Assembly (NCBI GenBank): GCA_004564215.1
Contig: CP024846.1
Location: 2,232,001-2,296,000 of the forward strand
DNA length: 64,000 bases
Origin: Beijerinckiaceae bacterium
Lineage (GTDB): Bacteria > Pseudomonadota > Alphaproteobacteria > Rhizobiales > Beijerinckiaceae
Direction of reading: 5' to 3'
Shown: positions 52,502-60,883 of the stretch, in pieces
How positions within the stretch are numbered: position 1 is the first letter of the stretch
How the letters are laid out: every line of letters starts with the position of its first letter
Program-made: the position numbers and the translations under genes
Notes under the pieces: model-generated
Told to the model about the DNA's origin: nothing
Seen by the model: the letters and a program-made list of their open reading frames with translations, nothing else
The model's database searches: none

Positions 52502-54652
52502 TCAGCCGGGCAAAGCCCAGACGCTGATCGAAAGCAGGCCGCCAGGATCGGCGCTGGGTCCGACGAGAATTTGAAACTCCCCCGGTTCCAGAACAGGCTT
52601 TAGGTCTGCCCCCAAAAAACAAAGTTCAGCGCCGGAAAGGAGAAAGCGGACGGTTCCGGCTTCTCCCGGCCCCAGCGCGATTTTGGCGACACCCTTGAGT
52701 TCAAGGAGCGGCGGTGCCACGCTTGCCACCATATCTCGCGAAAACATGAACACCGTCTGCTCGCCCGCAACCGCGCTTTCGTTGGTGACGTCGGCTTCGA
52801 CGGTGAATTGATCGCCCCGCCGGAATTCTTTCGTGCTCGCCCGCGGATTGGCGATCGTAAAACGGCTGTAACCGAGGCCATGTCCGAACCAAAATTGCGG
52901 CTCGACCGGCATGTCGAGATATTTGCTGGTGTAGGGATCGTCCGGATTGGCCGGCCGCCCGGACGGACGCACGGCGAAATAAATCGGCACTTGGCCGACA
53001 CTGCGCGGCCAGGTGACGGGAAGCCGGCCGGTCGGATTGAATTTGCCGGTCAGCACGTCGGCGATGGCATGGCCCGCTTGTGCCCCGAGAAACCAGGTTG
53101 CGACGACGGCCCCCGCTCGTTCAACAATGTCCGGGATCATCAGCGGACGGCCTGAAGAAATCAGAGCGACAACCGGTTTGCCCAAGTCGAACATGGCTTG
53201 CGCCAGAGCGCTCTGGGCTCCCGGCAAATCGGGGTTCGCCCGGCTCGCGGCTTCGCCGCTCATCGCCGCAGCTTCGCCAAGACTTAACAGGATCAGATCG
53301 GCGCCACGGCAAAGCTCGCAGGCGGCGGCAATGCTGGTCGTATCCGGCTCGGCGATCGAAACGCCCGGCGCATAGACGATTTCGATGCCGGGCAGCGCGC
53401 CGGCAAGCCCTTCGCGGATCGAAACGGAATTGGAAACGGCGCCGGCGGCGGTCCAGGGGCCGCACATTTGCGCCGATGCGTCCGCGAGAGGCCCGACAAG
53501 GGCGATGCGCCGCACCTGTGGAGAAATCGGCAAAATGTCGCGATTGGAAAGAAGAACAATGCAGCGTCGGGCGATATCGCGGGCAAACTCAAGCCGGGCT
53601 TTTAGGACACTTGGATCGACGGTCTTTGCGGAGCCGCGCCGATAGGGGTCAGCGAAAAGACCGAGGCGCTCCTTCAACTCCAGTACACGGCGTACCGCCG
53701 TATCGATTTGGTCGATCGAGACGAGACCGCGCGCGATGGCCGGGGGCAAACCCCGGCTGTAGGCACCGCCCATCATGTCGATGTCGACTTCGGCCGTAAG
53801 CGCCGCGGCGGCGGCCTCGGCGATATCGGCCACAACCCCGTGGCGCAGCAGTTCGCTGATCGCATTATAATCGCTGACGACGATGCCTTGGAAGCCCAGC
53901 TCTTGGCGCAGCCAGTCGCGGAGCAGCGGGATATGCGCGGTCATCGGAATGCCGTTCACGTCGTTGAAAGCCGGCATGATCGCGGCACAGCCGGCTTCGA
54001 CCGCGGCGGCAAAAGGTGGCATATAAATTTCGCGCAACATCCGTTCGGAGACATCCGCCGAAGCATAATCGCGCCCGGCGAGGGCGGCGCCATAGGCGCA
54101 AACATGCTTGGCCGTGGCGGCCACGGCGTCGGCGCGGGCCAAACCGTCGGGTAAGTCCGTTGCCTGGAAGCCGCGGACCTTGGCCGCGGCAAACAGCGAG
54201 GCAATGAGGGGATCTTCGCCCGGTCCCTCGGCGATGCGGCCCCAGCGCGGATCCCGCGCAATATCGATCATGGGTGCGAAGATCAGGTTTAGGCCGTCTT
54301 CTGCTGCCTCAATCGCTGCTTCACGGGCGCTGCGTTCCCATAATGATGGCTCAAACGAAGCCGCTTCGGCAAGTGGAATGGGAAAGATCGTTTTATGACC
54401 ATGCAGCACATCGAAGCCAAACAGCAGCGGAATCCCAAGCCGGCTCTTTTCCACCGCGATTTTTTGGATCGCGAAAACGTCTTGCGCACCCCAAAGGTTT
54501 AGTATGCTCCCAATCGTCCCGGCCGCAACGCCCTTGGTCACGTCGCCCGCCAGCACCGGTCCAGTAATGGCATATCCGGCCGCGACCATATTGAGTTGAC
54601 CGATTTTTTCGTCGATGGTCATCGCCGCGAGGAGTTTATCGATCCTTTTCAT
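52502..54652 (-). CDS. bglX: Glycoside hydrolase family 3 beta-glucosidase
   Basis: 716 residues with the GH3 N-terminal barrel (PLLFGFDVLHGHKTIFPIPL, RDPRWGRIAEGPGED, AKHVCAYGA), the nucleophile Asp261 in VSDYNA, the C-terminal alpha/beta domain (VALISSGRPL, GQAGHAIADVLTGK) and a fibronectin III-like domain (about 590-716). No signal peptide is visible, unlike periplasmic BglX of E. coli, so it probably acts in the cytoplasm on imported or internal oligosaccharides. It is divergent from a transporter/glycosidase operon, which suggests a shared role and promoter region. Confidence 0.95.
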   Translation of the reverse strand: MKRIDKLLAAMTIDEKIGQLNMVAAGYAITGPVLAGDVTKGVAAGTIGSILNLWGAQDVFAIQKIAVEKSRLGIPLLFGFDVLHGHKTIFPIPLAEAASFEPSLWERSAREAAIEAAEDGLNLIFAPMIDIARDPRWGRIAEGPGEDPLIASLFAAAKVRGFQATDLPDGLARADAVAATAKHVCAYGAALAGRDYASADVSERMLREIYMPPFAAAVEAGCAAIMPAFNDVNGIPMTAHIPLLRDWLRQELGFQGIVVSDYNAISELLRHGVVADIAEAAAAALTAEVDIDMMGGAYSRGLPPAIARGLVSIDQIDTAVRRVLELKERLGLFADPYRRGSAKTVDPSVLKARLEFARDIARRCIVLLSNRDILPISPQVRRIALVGPLADASAQMCGPWTAAGAVSNSVSIREGLAGALPGIEIVYAPGVSIAEPDTTSIAAACELCRGADLILLSLGEAAAMSGEAASRANPDLPGAQSALAQAMFDLGKPVVALISSGRPLMIPDIVERAGAVVATWFLGAQAGHAIADVLTGKFNPTGRLPVTWPRSVGQVPIYFAVRPSGRPANPDDPYTSKYLDMPVEPQFWFGHGLGYSRFTIANPRASTKEFRRGDQFTVEADVTNESAVAGEQTVFMFSRDMVASVAPPLLELKGVAKIALGPGEAGTVRFLLSGAELCFLGADLKPVLEPGEFQILVGPSADPGGLLSISVWALPG

Positions 54653-54759
54653 CGGCGCGACCTGGTCCTATGAGGGTGCGCCCGGTGCCTTATGGCGCTA
54701 TCTTCGCTAAACTAACCCTTATGCTATGGACGTTGGTAGGGAAATGGAACCAAAGGCAA

Positions 54760-56565
54760 ATGGCAGATCCCGTTAAAAAATCCGAACCAAAGCCGGCAGC
54801 CGAAAAGCTCGTGCTGCAGCTGCAGATGATGGCTCGGACCTTTCTCGATTCGCCCGCCCGTAACGCAATCATCGCCCTCGGCATTGCAATTGTTGTTGTC
54901 GTCTCATTGACCGCGTTTGGCCAAATCAAACTCAACGCCTGGAACAAGCCGTTTTATAATGCGCTCTCGCGCAAGGATTTTGCCGAATTCTCCTATCAGC
55001 TCGTGGTGTTTGCAATTATTGCCGGCGTTCTCCTGGTTTTAAACGTCGCGCAGGCCTGGCTCCGCGAAATGAGCAAATTGAAGCTGCGCGAAGGGCTTTC
55101 GCGGGATCTCTTCGATCAATGGCTGACGCCCAAGCGCGCGTTCCGGCTTTCCGGCGCCGGCGAAATCGGCGTGAATCCGGACCAACGCATTCACGAGGAT
55201 GCCCGTCACCTGGTGGATCTCTCGACGGATCTCGGAGTTGGCTTGCTCCAGGCGACGATTCTTCTCGGGAGTTTTGTCACCGTTTTATGGAGCATTTCGG
55301 AAACCATAAGCTTTTCCATCGATGGAATGGGCTTTACCATTCCCGGATACATGGTGTGGTGCGCGCTGATCTATGCCGGAATTGCCTCCGTTGTAAGCTG
55401 GCGGGTCGGTCGTCCGCTCATCGACTTGAATGCCGAACGTTATGCGCGCGAAGCCGATCTGCGTTTCGCGCTGGTGCGAGTCAATGAACGCACCGAGTCC
55501 ATTGCGCTCTATGGGGGAGAGAAGGACGAAAAGGACCATTTGCAGCGCGAGCTCGATCAGGTCCTTTTGATGATGCGGCGGCTAGTCAGCGGCGTCACGC
55601 AATTGACCTGGGTGACTGCGGGCTACGGATGGTTTGCCATCGTGGCCCCCTTCATCGTTGCGGCGCCCGGCTATTTCTTCAACCACATGTCGCTCGGCGG
55701 TTTGATGGTGGCGGTCGGGGCTTTCAATCAGGTCCAGCAGGCGCTGCGTTGGTTCGTCGACAATTTCAGTCAAATTGCCGATTGGCGGGCGACGCTCTTG
55801 CGCGTCTCAAGTTTCCGGCTGGCCTTGGTTGAGATGGACAGGCTCGGCCGGGAGTCGAACCAGATCGAGCTTGTGCCCACGGCCGACGACAGGCTCGCCT
55901 TCGACGATGTGGGGATTGCCTCGCCGGCCGGCTGCACAATGCTCAGCGAGAAGCGGGTTCTGGTCAATCCGGGCGAGCGCATTTTGATCATTGGCAAACC
56001 GCGGGGCGGAAAGACCAGTTTCTTTAGCGCGATTGCGGGACTATGGCCTTGGGGAAGCGGACGCATTTTGCTGCCGCCCGTGCAAACCATGATGTTTATT
56101 TCGCAGCGCCATTATATCCCGCCCGGCACTTTGCGCGGCGCACTCGCCTATCCGGCACCTGCAACCCAATTCGCGGAGCAGGATTTTAAGGCCGCGCTGG
56201 AACGGTTGGGGCTTGAGAATTTGTCACCGCAGCTTGACCGTATCGCCCGCTGGGACCGCGAACTGACCGGCGATGAGCAACAAAGGCTCGCCTTCGCGCG
56301 GCTCTTGCTGCACAAACCGCGCTGGGTGATTCTGGACGAAGCCATTGATCATCTGGATGACGATACGCGTTCCCTGGTCTTTGATATTTTTGGCCAGGAA
56401 TTGGCGGATGCGGCGATTGTCAATATCGGCCGGGCGGATACGCATGGTGGCTTTTATACGCGTATTCTCCACCTCATAGCGGATCCGGAAGGTCAGCGCT
56501 TGGCACCTTGCGCCAGCAATTCGACGTCCGGGGAGCCAGCCAAACAAAAAGCTACAGTGGTCTGA
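54760..56565 (+). CDS. COG4178/SbmA-type ABC transporter, fused membrane and ATPase domains
   Basis: About 601 residues from the ATG at 54760 (MADPVKKSEPKP), although an earlier in-frame start at 54670 or 54721 cannot be excluded. The SbmA/BacA-like membrane domain (about 50-370) has LNAWNKPFYNALSRKDF and QRIHEDARHLVDLSTDLGV. The ATPase part has Walker A GKPRGGKTSFF, an unusual signature LTGDEQQRLAFAR (usually LSLGEQQR) and Walker B WVILDEAIDHLDD. Relatives handle peptides, cobalamin or glycans. It heads the plus-strand operon with two glycosidases, so an oligosaccharide substrate is possible here. Confidence 0.9.
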   Translation: MADPVKKSEPKPAAEKLVLQLQMMARTFLDSPARNAIIALGIAIVVVVSLTAFGQIKLNAWNKPFYNALSRKDFAEFSYQLVVFAIIAGVLLVLNVAQAWLREMSKLKLREGLSRDLFDQWLTPKRAFRLSGAGEIGVNPDQRIHEDARHLVDLSTDLGVGLLQATILLGSFVTVLWSISETISFSIDGMGFTIPGYMVWCALIYAGIASVVSWRVGRPLIDLNAERYAREADLRFALVRVNERTESIALYGGEKDEKDHLQRELDQVLLMMRRLVSGVTQLTWVTAGYGWFAIVAPFIVAAPGYFFNHMSLGGLMVAVGAFNQVQQALRWFVDNFSQIADWRATLLRVSSFRLALVEMDRLGRESNQIELVPTADDRLAFDDVGIASPAGCTMLSEKRVLVNPGERILIIGKPRGGKTSFFSAIAGLWPWGSGRILLPPVQTMMFISQRHYIPPGTLRGALAYPAPATQFAEQDFKAALERLGLENLSPQLDRIARWDRELTGDEQQRLAFARLLLHKPRWVILDEAIDHLDDDTRSLVFDIFGQELADAAIVNIGRADTHGGFYTRILHLIADPEGQRLAPCASNSTSGEPAKQKATVV

Positions 56566-56593
56566 CGCTTTATAACCAGGAATTATCCTTCCA

Positions 56594-57868
56594 ATGCCGG
56601 CCTCCCTTTCAGAAAAAACCAAGCCGCATGCGAACTTGTCGGATGAGGCGCTCATTAACCTCGTCCAGCGTCAAACCTTCCGTTATTTTTGGGAGGGCGC
56701 GCATCCGGTCTGTGGCCTCGCGCGTGACCGCACCGGGCTTGTGGCCGACGCCGATGACGATCTCGTCAGCATCGGCGGCTCCGGCTTTGCGGTGATGGCG
56801 ATCATCGTCGCGGCCGAGCGCGGCTGGGTTTCGCGGGAGGAAGCTGGCGCCCGACTTGCCCTCATGCTCGGCTTCCTGGAGCGGGCGCCCTGCTACCACG
56901 GTGTTTTTCCCCATTACATGAACGGCCGCACGGGGATGCCGATTCGGTTTGGCCGCAAGGACGATGGCGGCGATATCGTCGAGACCGGGTTTTTGTTTCA
57001 AGGGCTTTTATGTGCGCGGCAATATTTCAATGCCGATACCCAATCCGAAAAAAGCTTGCGCGACCAGATCACCTGGTTGTGGCTTGACGTGGAATGGAGC
57101 TGGCACGCGCGGCAAGATCGCGAGGTGCTGACCTGGCACTGGAGTCCCAACAATGGCTGGGCCAATGGCCACGACATTCGCGGGTGGAACGAATGCCTCA
57201 TCACTTATGTGCTCTCCGCGGCGTCGCCGCGCTACCCGATCGCCCCAAGTGTTTATCACAATGGCTTTGCGCAGAGCCGCACCTTCATCAACCGCCGGCG
57301 TTATTACGACATCGAACTTCCGCTTGGGCCGGATTTTGGTGGCCCCTTGTTCTTCTGCCATTTCTCCTTTTGCGGACTCGATCCGCGTGGATTGATCGAT
57401 GATTACGCGAATTATTTCGAACAAAATGTCCAGCATACTTTGATCAACTACGAACATTGCGTTCGCAACCCCAACCACTACAAAGGCTATGGCCCCTCGT
57501 GCTGGGGCTTGACGGCGAGCGACGATCCATCGGGCTATAGCGCGCACGCGCCGGACAATGACGATGGTGTCATTTCGCCAACTGCCGCGCTGTCGAGTTT
57601 TCCCTATGCCCCCAAACAGGCAATGCGTGCGATGCGCCATTTTTACGAAGTTCTAGGCGACCGGATTTGGGGCCGCTTCGGCTTCACCGATGCTTTCAGC
57701 GAGAGCGACAACTGGTATGCAAAGTCCTATCTTGCGATCGACCAGGGGCCTATTGTGAGCATGATCGAAAACTACCGATCCGGGCTGTTGTGGAAATTGT
57801 TCATGTCCGATCCCGATATAAAAAGCGGTTTGAAGCGCCTCGGATTCTTAAGCCCACATCTAGTTTAG
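56594..57868 (+). CDS. GH144-like glucanase (glucoamylase-domain, COG5368 family)
   Basis: 424 residues. The pattern QRQTFRYFWEGAHPVCGLAR with DRTG, VETGFLFQGLL, WHWSPNNGWANGHDIRGWNE, HFSFCGLDPRG, PTAALSSFPYAP and GRFGFTDAFSESDNWY is that of the COG5368/GH144 family, whose studied members cleave beta-1,2-glucans. No signal peptide is seen, although most relatives are periplasmic or lipidated. It lies 28 bases after the ABC gene and ten bases before GH15. Together with GH3 beta-glucosidase it could degrade sophoro-oligosaccharides or cyclic glucan (inference). Confidence 0.85.
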   Translation: MPASLSEKTKPHANLSDEALINLVQRQTFRYFWEGAHPVCGLARDRTGLVADADDDLVSIGGSGFAVMAIIVAAERGWVSREEAGARLALMLGFLERAPCYHGVFPHYMNGRTGMPIRFGRKDDGGDIVETGFLFQGLLCARQYFNADTQSEKSLRDQITWLWLDVEWSWHARQDREVLTWHWSPNNGWANGHDIRGWNECLITYVLSAASPRYPIAPSVYHNGFAQSRTFINRRRYYDIELPLGPDFGGPLFFCHFSFCGLDPRGLIDDYANYFEQNVQHTLINYEHCVRNPNHYKGYGPSCWGLTASDDPSGYSAHAPDNDDGVISPTAALSSFPYAPKQAMRAMRHFYEVLGDRIWGRFGFTDAFSESDNWYAKSYLAIDQGPIVSMIENYRSGLLWKLFMSDPDIKSGLKRLGFLSPHLV

Positions 57869-57877
57869 GAGCAGAGC

Positions 57878-59386
57878 ATGGGGGCCGGGTCAGTGAGCAC
57901 GTGCCGGCCTGCCGGCGGCGATGACCATCGCCTCTCCGATTGGATGGACCGCCAATTTCAGCTTTCCGCGGCTGCGATGCTGCGCTGCATTTCGGCAACC
58001 CATCTGGTCAAGGAGCGAGCGGGGTTCGGCCAAACGATCCGGCCGATCAAAGGCTCGATCCTCGCTTCGCCCGAACGCGCGTCCTGGGATCCAGATCCAG
58101 ATTATTTCTTTCATTGGCTGCGCGATTCGGCGGTCGTCATCGATGCCTTGCGGCATTTGATCGAGGAGGAGTACCGTCCAGACGAGGGTCTCGTCCATTG
58201 CCAGGATTTTGTCGCGTTCAGCTACCAGCTCAATCAGCTCGATGGCAAAAGGTTTCTCCGCCTGCATGGGGATTTTCGTCAACATGTAGAGCCGGCCTTT
58301 CTCCAATTCGTGCGCGACGATGCTGACCTACGCGGTATCACCGGCGATCATGTCCTGGGCGAACCGCGCTTCAATCCGGACGCGTCCCTTGACATCAGTA
58401 AATGGTCGCGTCCGCAACATGATGGTCCGGCGGTACGGGCGCTGGCGCTTCTGCGTTTTCGGCCGTTCGATGCATTCGACTCCACGACGCGCGATTCGAT
58501 TCAGGCGCTGATCGAGACCGATCTCAGTTTCGTTTACCGGCACTGGCGCGAGCCCTGTTTCGATATTTGGGAAGAAGAGTTCGGCCAGCATTATTATACC
58601 CATCTCGTGAATTTCGCGGCCCTTTCGGAGGGGACCAGATGGATGGAGGCGCGCGGCAACGCCGAAGAGGCGCAGGTCTTCCGGGCGGCAACAGAAGAGA
58701 TCGCCCGATTTCTCGACGCGTGTTGGGATCCTGTCAGAGGGTTTTATGTCAGCCGCCGCGACGTGGTGAACGGGGTGCCGGGTAAGGATCTGGATTTTGC
58801 AACCATCCTCGCCGTGATTCATGCAGGGCTGAAGGAAGGGGCGAACAGCTTCCTCGATCCCAAGGTCATGGCGACCTTGGCCAAGCTCGAAGCCTTGTTT
58901 GAAACGATTTACCCGATCAACCGGGGGCGTCCGGCAGACCAAGCCCCGGCGTTGGGGCGCTATGAAGGGGACAATTATTTCAGCGGCGGCGCTTATTATT
59001 TTTCCACGCTTGCCGCGGCCGAATTCTATTTTTCTTTGGCGGAAGCCGTGGCGGCCGGAACTCCACTTTCGGTGACGCCGGACAATCGGGAAGTTCTATC
59101 CCGGCTCGGTGGACTGGAGGCCGCTTTGAGGTCCGCAAATCCAGCAGATCGGAAAAATCTTGCCGATGCGCTGCTTCGGCGCGGCGATCAATTCATGGCA
59201 ATGGTCGCGGCCTATACGCCGGAGTCGGGCCAGCTCTCGGAGCAATTCGATCAGGCAACCGGGGTGCAGACCTCGGCGAAGACACTGGCCTGGAGCCATG
59301 CCGCCTTTATCACTGCCTTCGCGCGCCGGAAGGCCGCCCTGCGCGCGCGGGAAAAAGGGCTTCAACAAATTGGCGCGGAGCTGTGA
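57878..59386 (+). CDS. Glycoside hydrolase family 15 glucoamylase-like protein
   Basis: 502 residues with no obvious signal peptide (MGAGSVSTCRPAGGDDHRLS). GH15 features are DPDPDYFFHWLRDSAVVIDA near the N-terminus, a general-acid region FDIWEEEFGQHYYTHL, and YEGDNYFSGGAYYFSTLAAA with TLAWSHAAFITA near the C-terminus. The family releases glucose from alpha-glucans or related substrates. The stop overlaps the start of the LysR gene as GTGA, so the regulator is translationally coupled to this operon. Confidence 0.88.
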   Translation: MGAGSVSTCRPAGGDDHRLSDWMDRQFQLSAAAMLRCISATHLVKERAGFGQTIRPIKGSILASPERASWDPDPDYFFHWLRDSAVVIDALRHLIEEEYRPDEGLVHCQDFVAFSYQLNQLDGKRFLRLHGDFRQHVEPAFLQFVRDDADLRGITGDHVLGEPRFNPDASLDISKWSRPQHDGPAVRALALLRFRPFDAFDSTTRDSIQALIETDLSFVYRHWREPCFDIWEEEFGQHYYTHLVNFAALSEGTRWMEARGNAEEAQVFRAATEEIARFLDACWDPVRGFYVSRRDVVNGVPGKDLDFATILAVIHAGLKEGANSFLDPKVMATLAKLEALFETIYPINRGRPADQAPALGRYEGDNYFSGGAYYFSTLAAAEFYFSLAEAVAAGTPLSVTPDNREVLSRLGGLEAALRSANPADRKNLADALLRRGDQFMAMVAAYTPESGQLSEQFDQATGVQTSAKTLAWSHAAFITAFARRKAALRAREKGLQQIGAEL

Positions 59387-60282
59387 TCGACAAACTTGAA
59401 TTTCTGATCGCCTTGGCGCGCGAGCGCAACTTCAGCCGCGCCGCCGAAAGCTGCGGCGTGACTCAGCCAACCTTGTCGGCCGGGATCAAGCAGCTTGAAG
59501 ACACTTTGGGGGTGTTGCTCGTCAATCGAAGCTCGCGCTTTTACGGTCTAACCGCGGAAGGCGAACGGGTTCTGGAATGGGCACGGCGCATCGTTAGCGA
59601 TGCCCGCGCGATGCGCCAGGATCTCCATGCCTCCAAGACCGCTCTCGTCGGACATTTGAAGCTCGCCGCGGTGCCGACGGCCTTGCCGATGGTAGCGGAT
59701 CTTACGACGCCATTCCGGGCGAAACATCCGGACGTGCGGTTCACGGTTCTGTCATGTACATCGCGCGAAATCCTGTCGATGATCGACGATTTCCAGATCG
59801 ATGCCGGGCTGACCTATCTCGACAATGAGCCGCTTGGCGAACTCCACACGGTGCCGCTCTATCGCGAGCAGTACCGGCTGCTCACCTCGGTTGAGAGCCC
59901 TCTCGGGGACCGCGCGAGCGTGACTTGGGCGGAAGTCGGCCAGATTCCGCTCTGTCTATTGACCCCGGACATGCAGAACCGCCGCATCATCGACCGCCTG
60001 CTGGCCAAATCCGGCGGGCCACCCCCGCCGCTCGAATCCAACTCGATGCTGGTGTTGTTTTCCCATGTCCGGACCGGCCGATGGGCGTGTATCGTGCCGG
60101 AAAAGCTCGCCAATCTGCTTGGCATTGACGAACCTTTGCGGTCGATCCCGATCCTTGAGCCACGGGAATTTCACACGATGGGCCTCGTCACGCCGCACCG
60201 GGAGCCGGTTCCGCCGCTCACGCGCGCTCTCGTCGCTGAAGCCAGCAGACTTGCGATGCCTATTTTTGATATGGAATTATAA
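59383..60282 (+). CDS. fdsR: LysR-family regulator adjacent to formate dehydrogenase (FdsR-like)
   Basis: 299 residues from a GTG at 59383 (IDKLEFLIALARERNFSRAA follows). The helix-turn-helix is NFSRAAESCGVTQPTLSAGI with LEDTLGVLLVNRSSRFYGLT; the effector domain spans residues about 90-299. A LysR gene of this type commonly lies next to fds operons and senses formate. Here it is codirectional with fdsG, 124 bases away, and simultaneously overlaps the GH15 gene, linking the two units. A T-N11-A-like palindrome lies in the gap. Confidence 0.88.
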   Translation: MIDKLEFLIALARERNFSRAAESCGVTQPTLSAGIKQLEDTLGVLLVNRSSRFYGLTAEGERVLEWARRIVSDARAMRQDLHASKTALVGHLKLAAVPTALPMVADLTTPFRAKHPDVRFTVLSCTSREILSMIDDFQIDAGLTYLDNEPLGELHTVPLYREQYRLLTSVESPLGDRASVTWAEVGQIPLCLLTPDMQNRRIIDRLLAKSGGPPPPLESNSMLVLFSHVRTGRWACIVPEKLANLLGIDEPLRSIPILEPREFHTMGLVTPHREPVPPLTRALVAEASRLAMPIFDMEL

Positions 60283-60313
60283 CGCTCAATTGCCCGCTGC
60301 GGCGCTTTGATAG

Positions 60314-60324
60314 ATAGTTTCTAT
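60314..60324. promoter_or_regulatory. Candidate LysR operator upstream of fdsG
   Basis: ATAGTTTCTAT is an 11-bp perfect palindrome with the T/A spacing of LysR boxes, 83 bases before the fdsG ATG. The intervening sequence is AT-rich. Binding by the adjacent regulator is inference. Confidence 0.45.
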
Positions 60325-60406
60325 GAGTTTACGAGACTGGTTTATTGATCTTCGGGCGGCGAAGCCTCATAATTAAGAAGAAATATAAATAACAAATGGG
60401 GAACGC

Positions 60407-60883
60407 ATGCCTGAGGCCTCCGCCTGGAATGCCGCGCGCGCCAGGGAGATAATTGCCGAACATGCCTTGCTCGAAGGCCCCATGCTCCCGATCCTTCATG
60501 CTTTGCAGGAGGAATTTGGGCATGTTAGCGCTGACGCTGTGCCGCTCGTGGCCGACGCGCTGAATCTTTCGCGGGCCGAAGTTCATGGCGTCGTCTCTTT
60601 TTATCATGATTTTCGCGCCCATCCCTGTGGTTCCCATGTCTTGAAGCTCTGCCGCGGCGAGGCCTGCCAGAGCATGGGCAGCGAGGCTTTGGCGGAATCA
60701 GCGCTCGCAAAGCTGGGGGTCGGTTGGCATGGAACGACGCGGGACGGCGAATTGACGGTCGAGCCCGTCTACTGCCTTGGCCTGTGCGCGACGTCCCCAT
60801 CCGCACTTTTGGATGGCGAGCCGATCGGGCGCCTGGATGAGGCAAAGCTGGCCGAGGCCATCGAAGAGGTACGCGGCCGATGA
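60407..60883 (+). CDS. fdsG: NAD-dependent formate dehydrogenase gamma subunit
   Basis: 158 residues of the NuoE type with a thioredoxin-like fold. Two Cys pairs bind a [2Fe-2S] cluster: LCRGEACQSMGS and CLGLCATSPSALL. ILHALQEEFGHVSADAVPLV and VHGVVSFYHDFR are typical. It joins FdsB to form the diaphorase module of the cytosolic, oxygen-tolerant enzyme that oxidises formate to CO2 with NAD. Its stop overlaps fdsB as ATGA. It is the first gene of the fds operon. Confidence 0.96.
   Translation: MPEASAWNAARAREIIAEHALLEGPMLPILHALQEEFGHVSADAVPLVADALNLSRAEVHGVVSFYHDFRAHPCGSHVLKLCRGEACQSMGSEALAESALAKLGVGWHGTTRDGELTVEPVYCLGLCATSPSALLDGEPIGRLDEAKLAEAIEEVRGR

Noticed and set aside
51795..52622. Minus-strand frame opposite the ECF sigma gene
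   Set aside because: Crosses the terminator and the end of bglX; the plus-strand sigma factor is clear.
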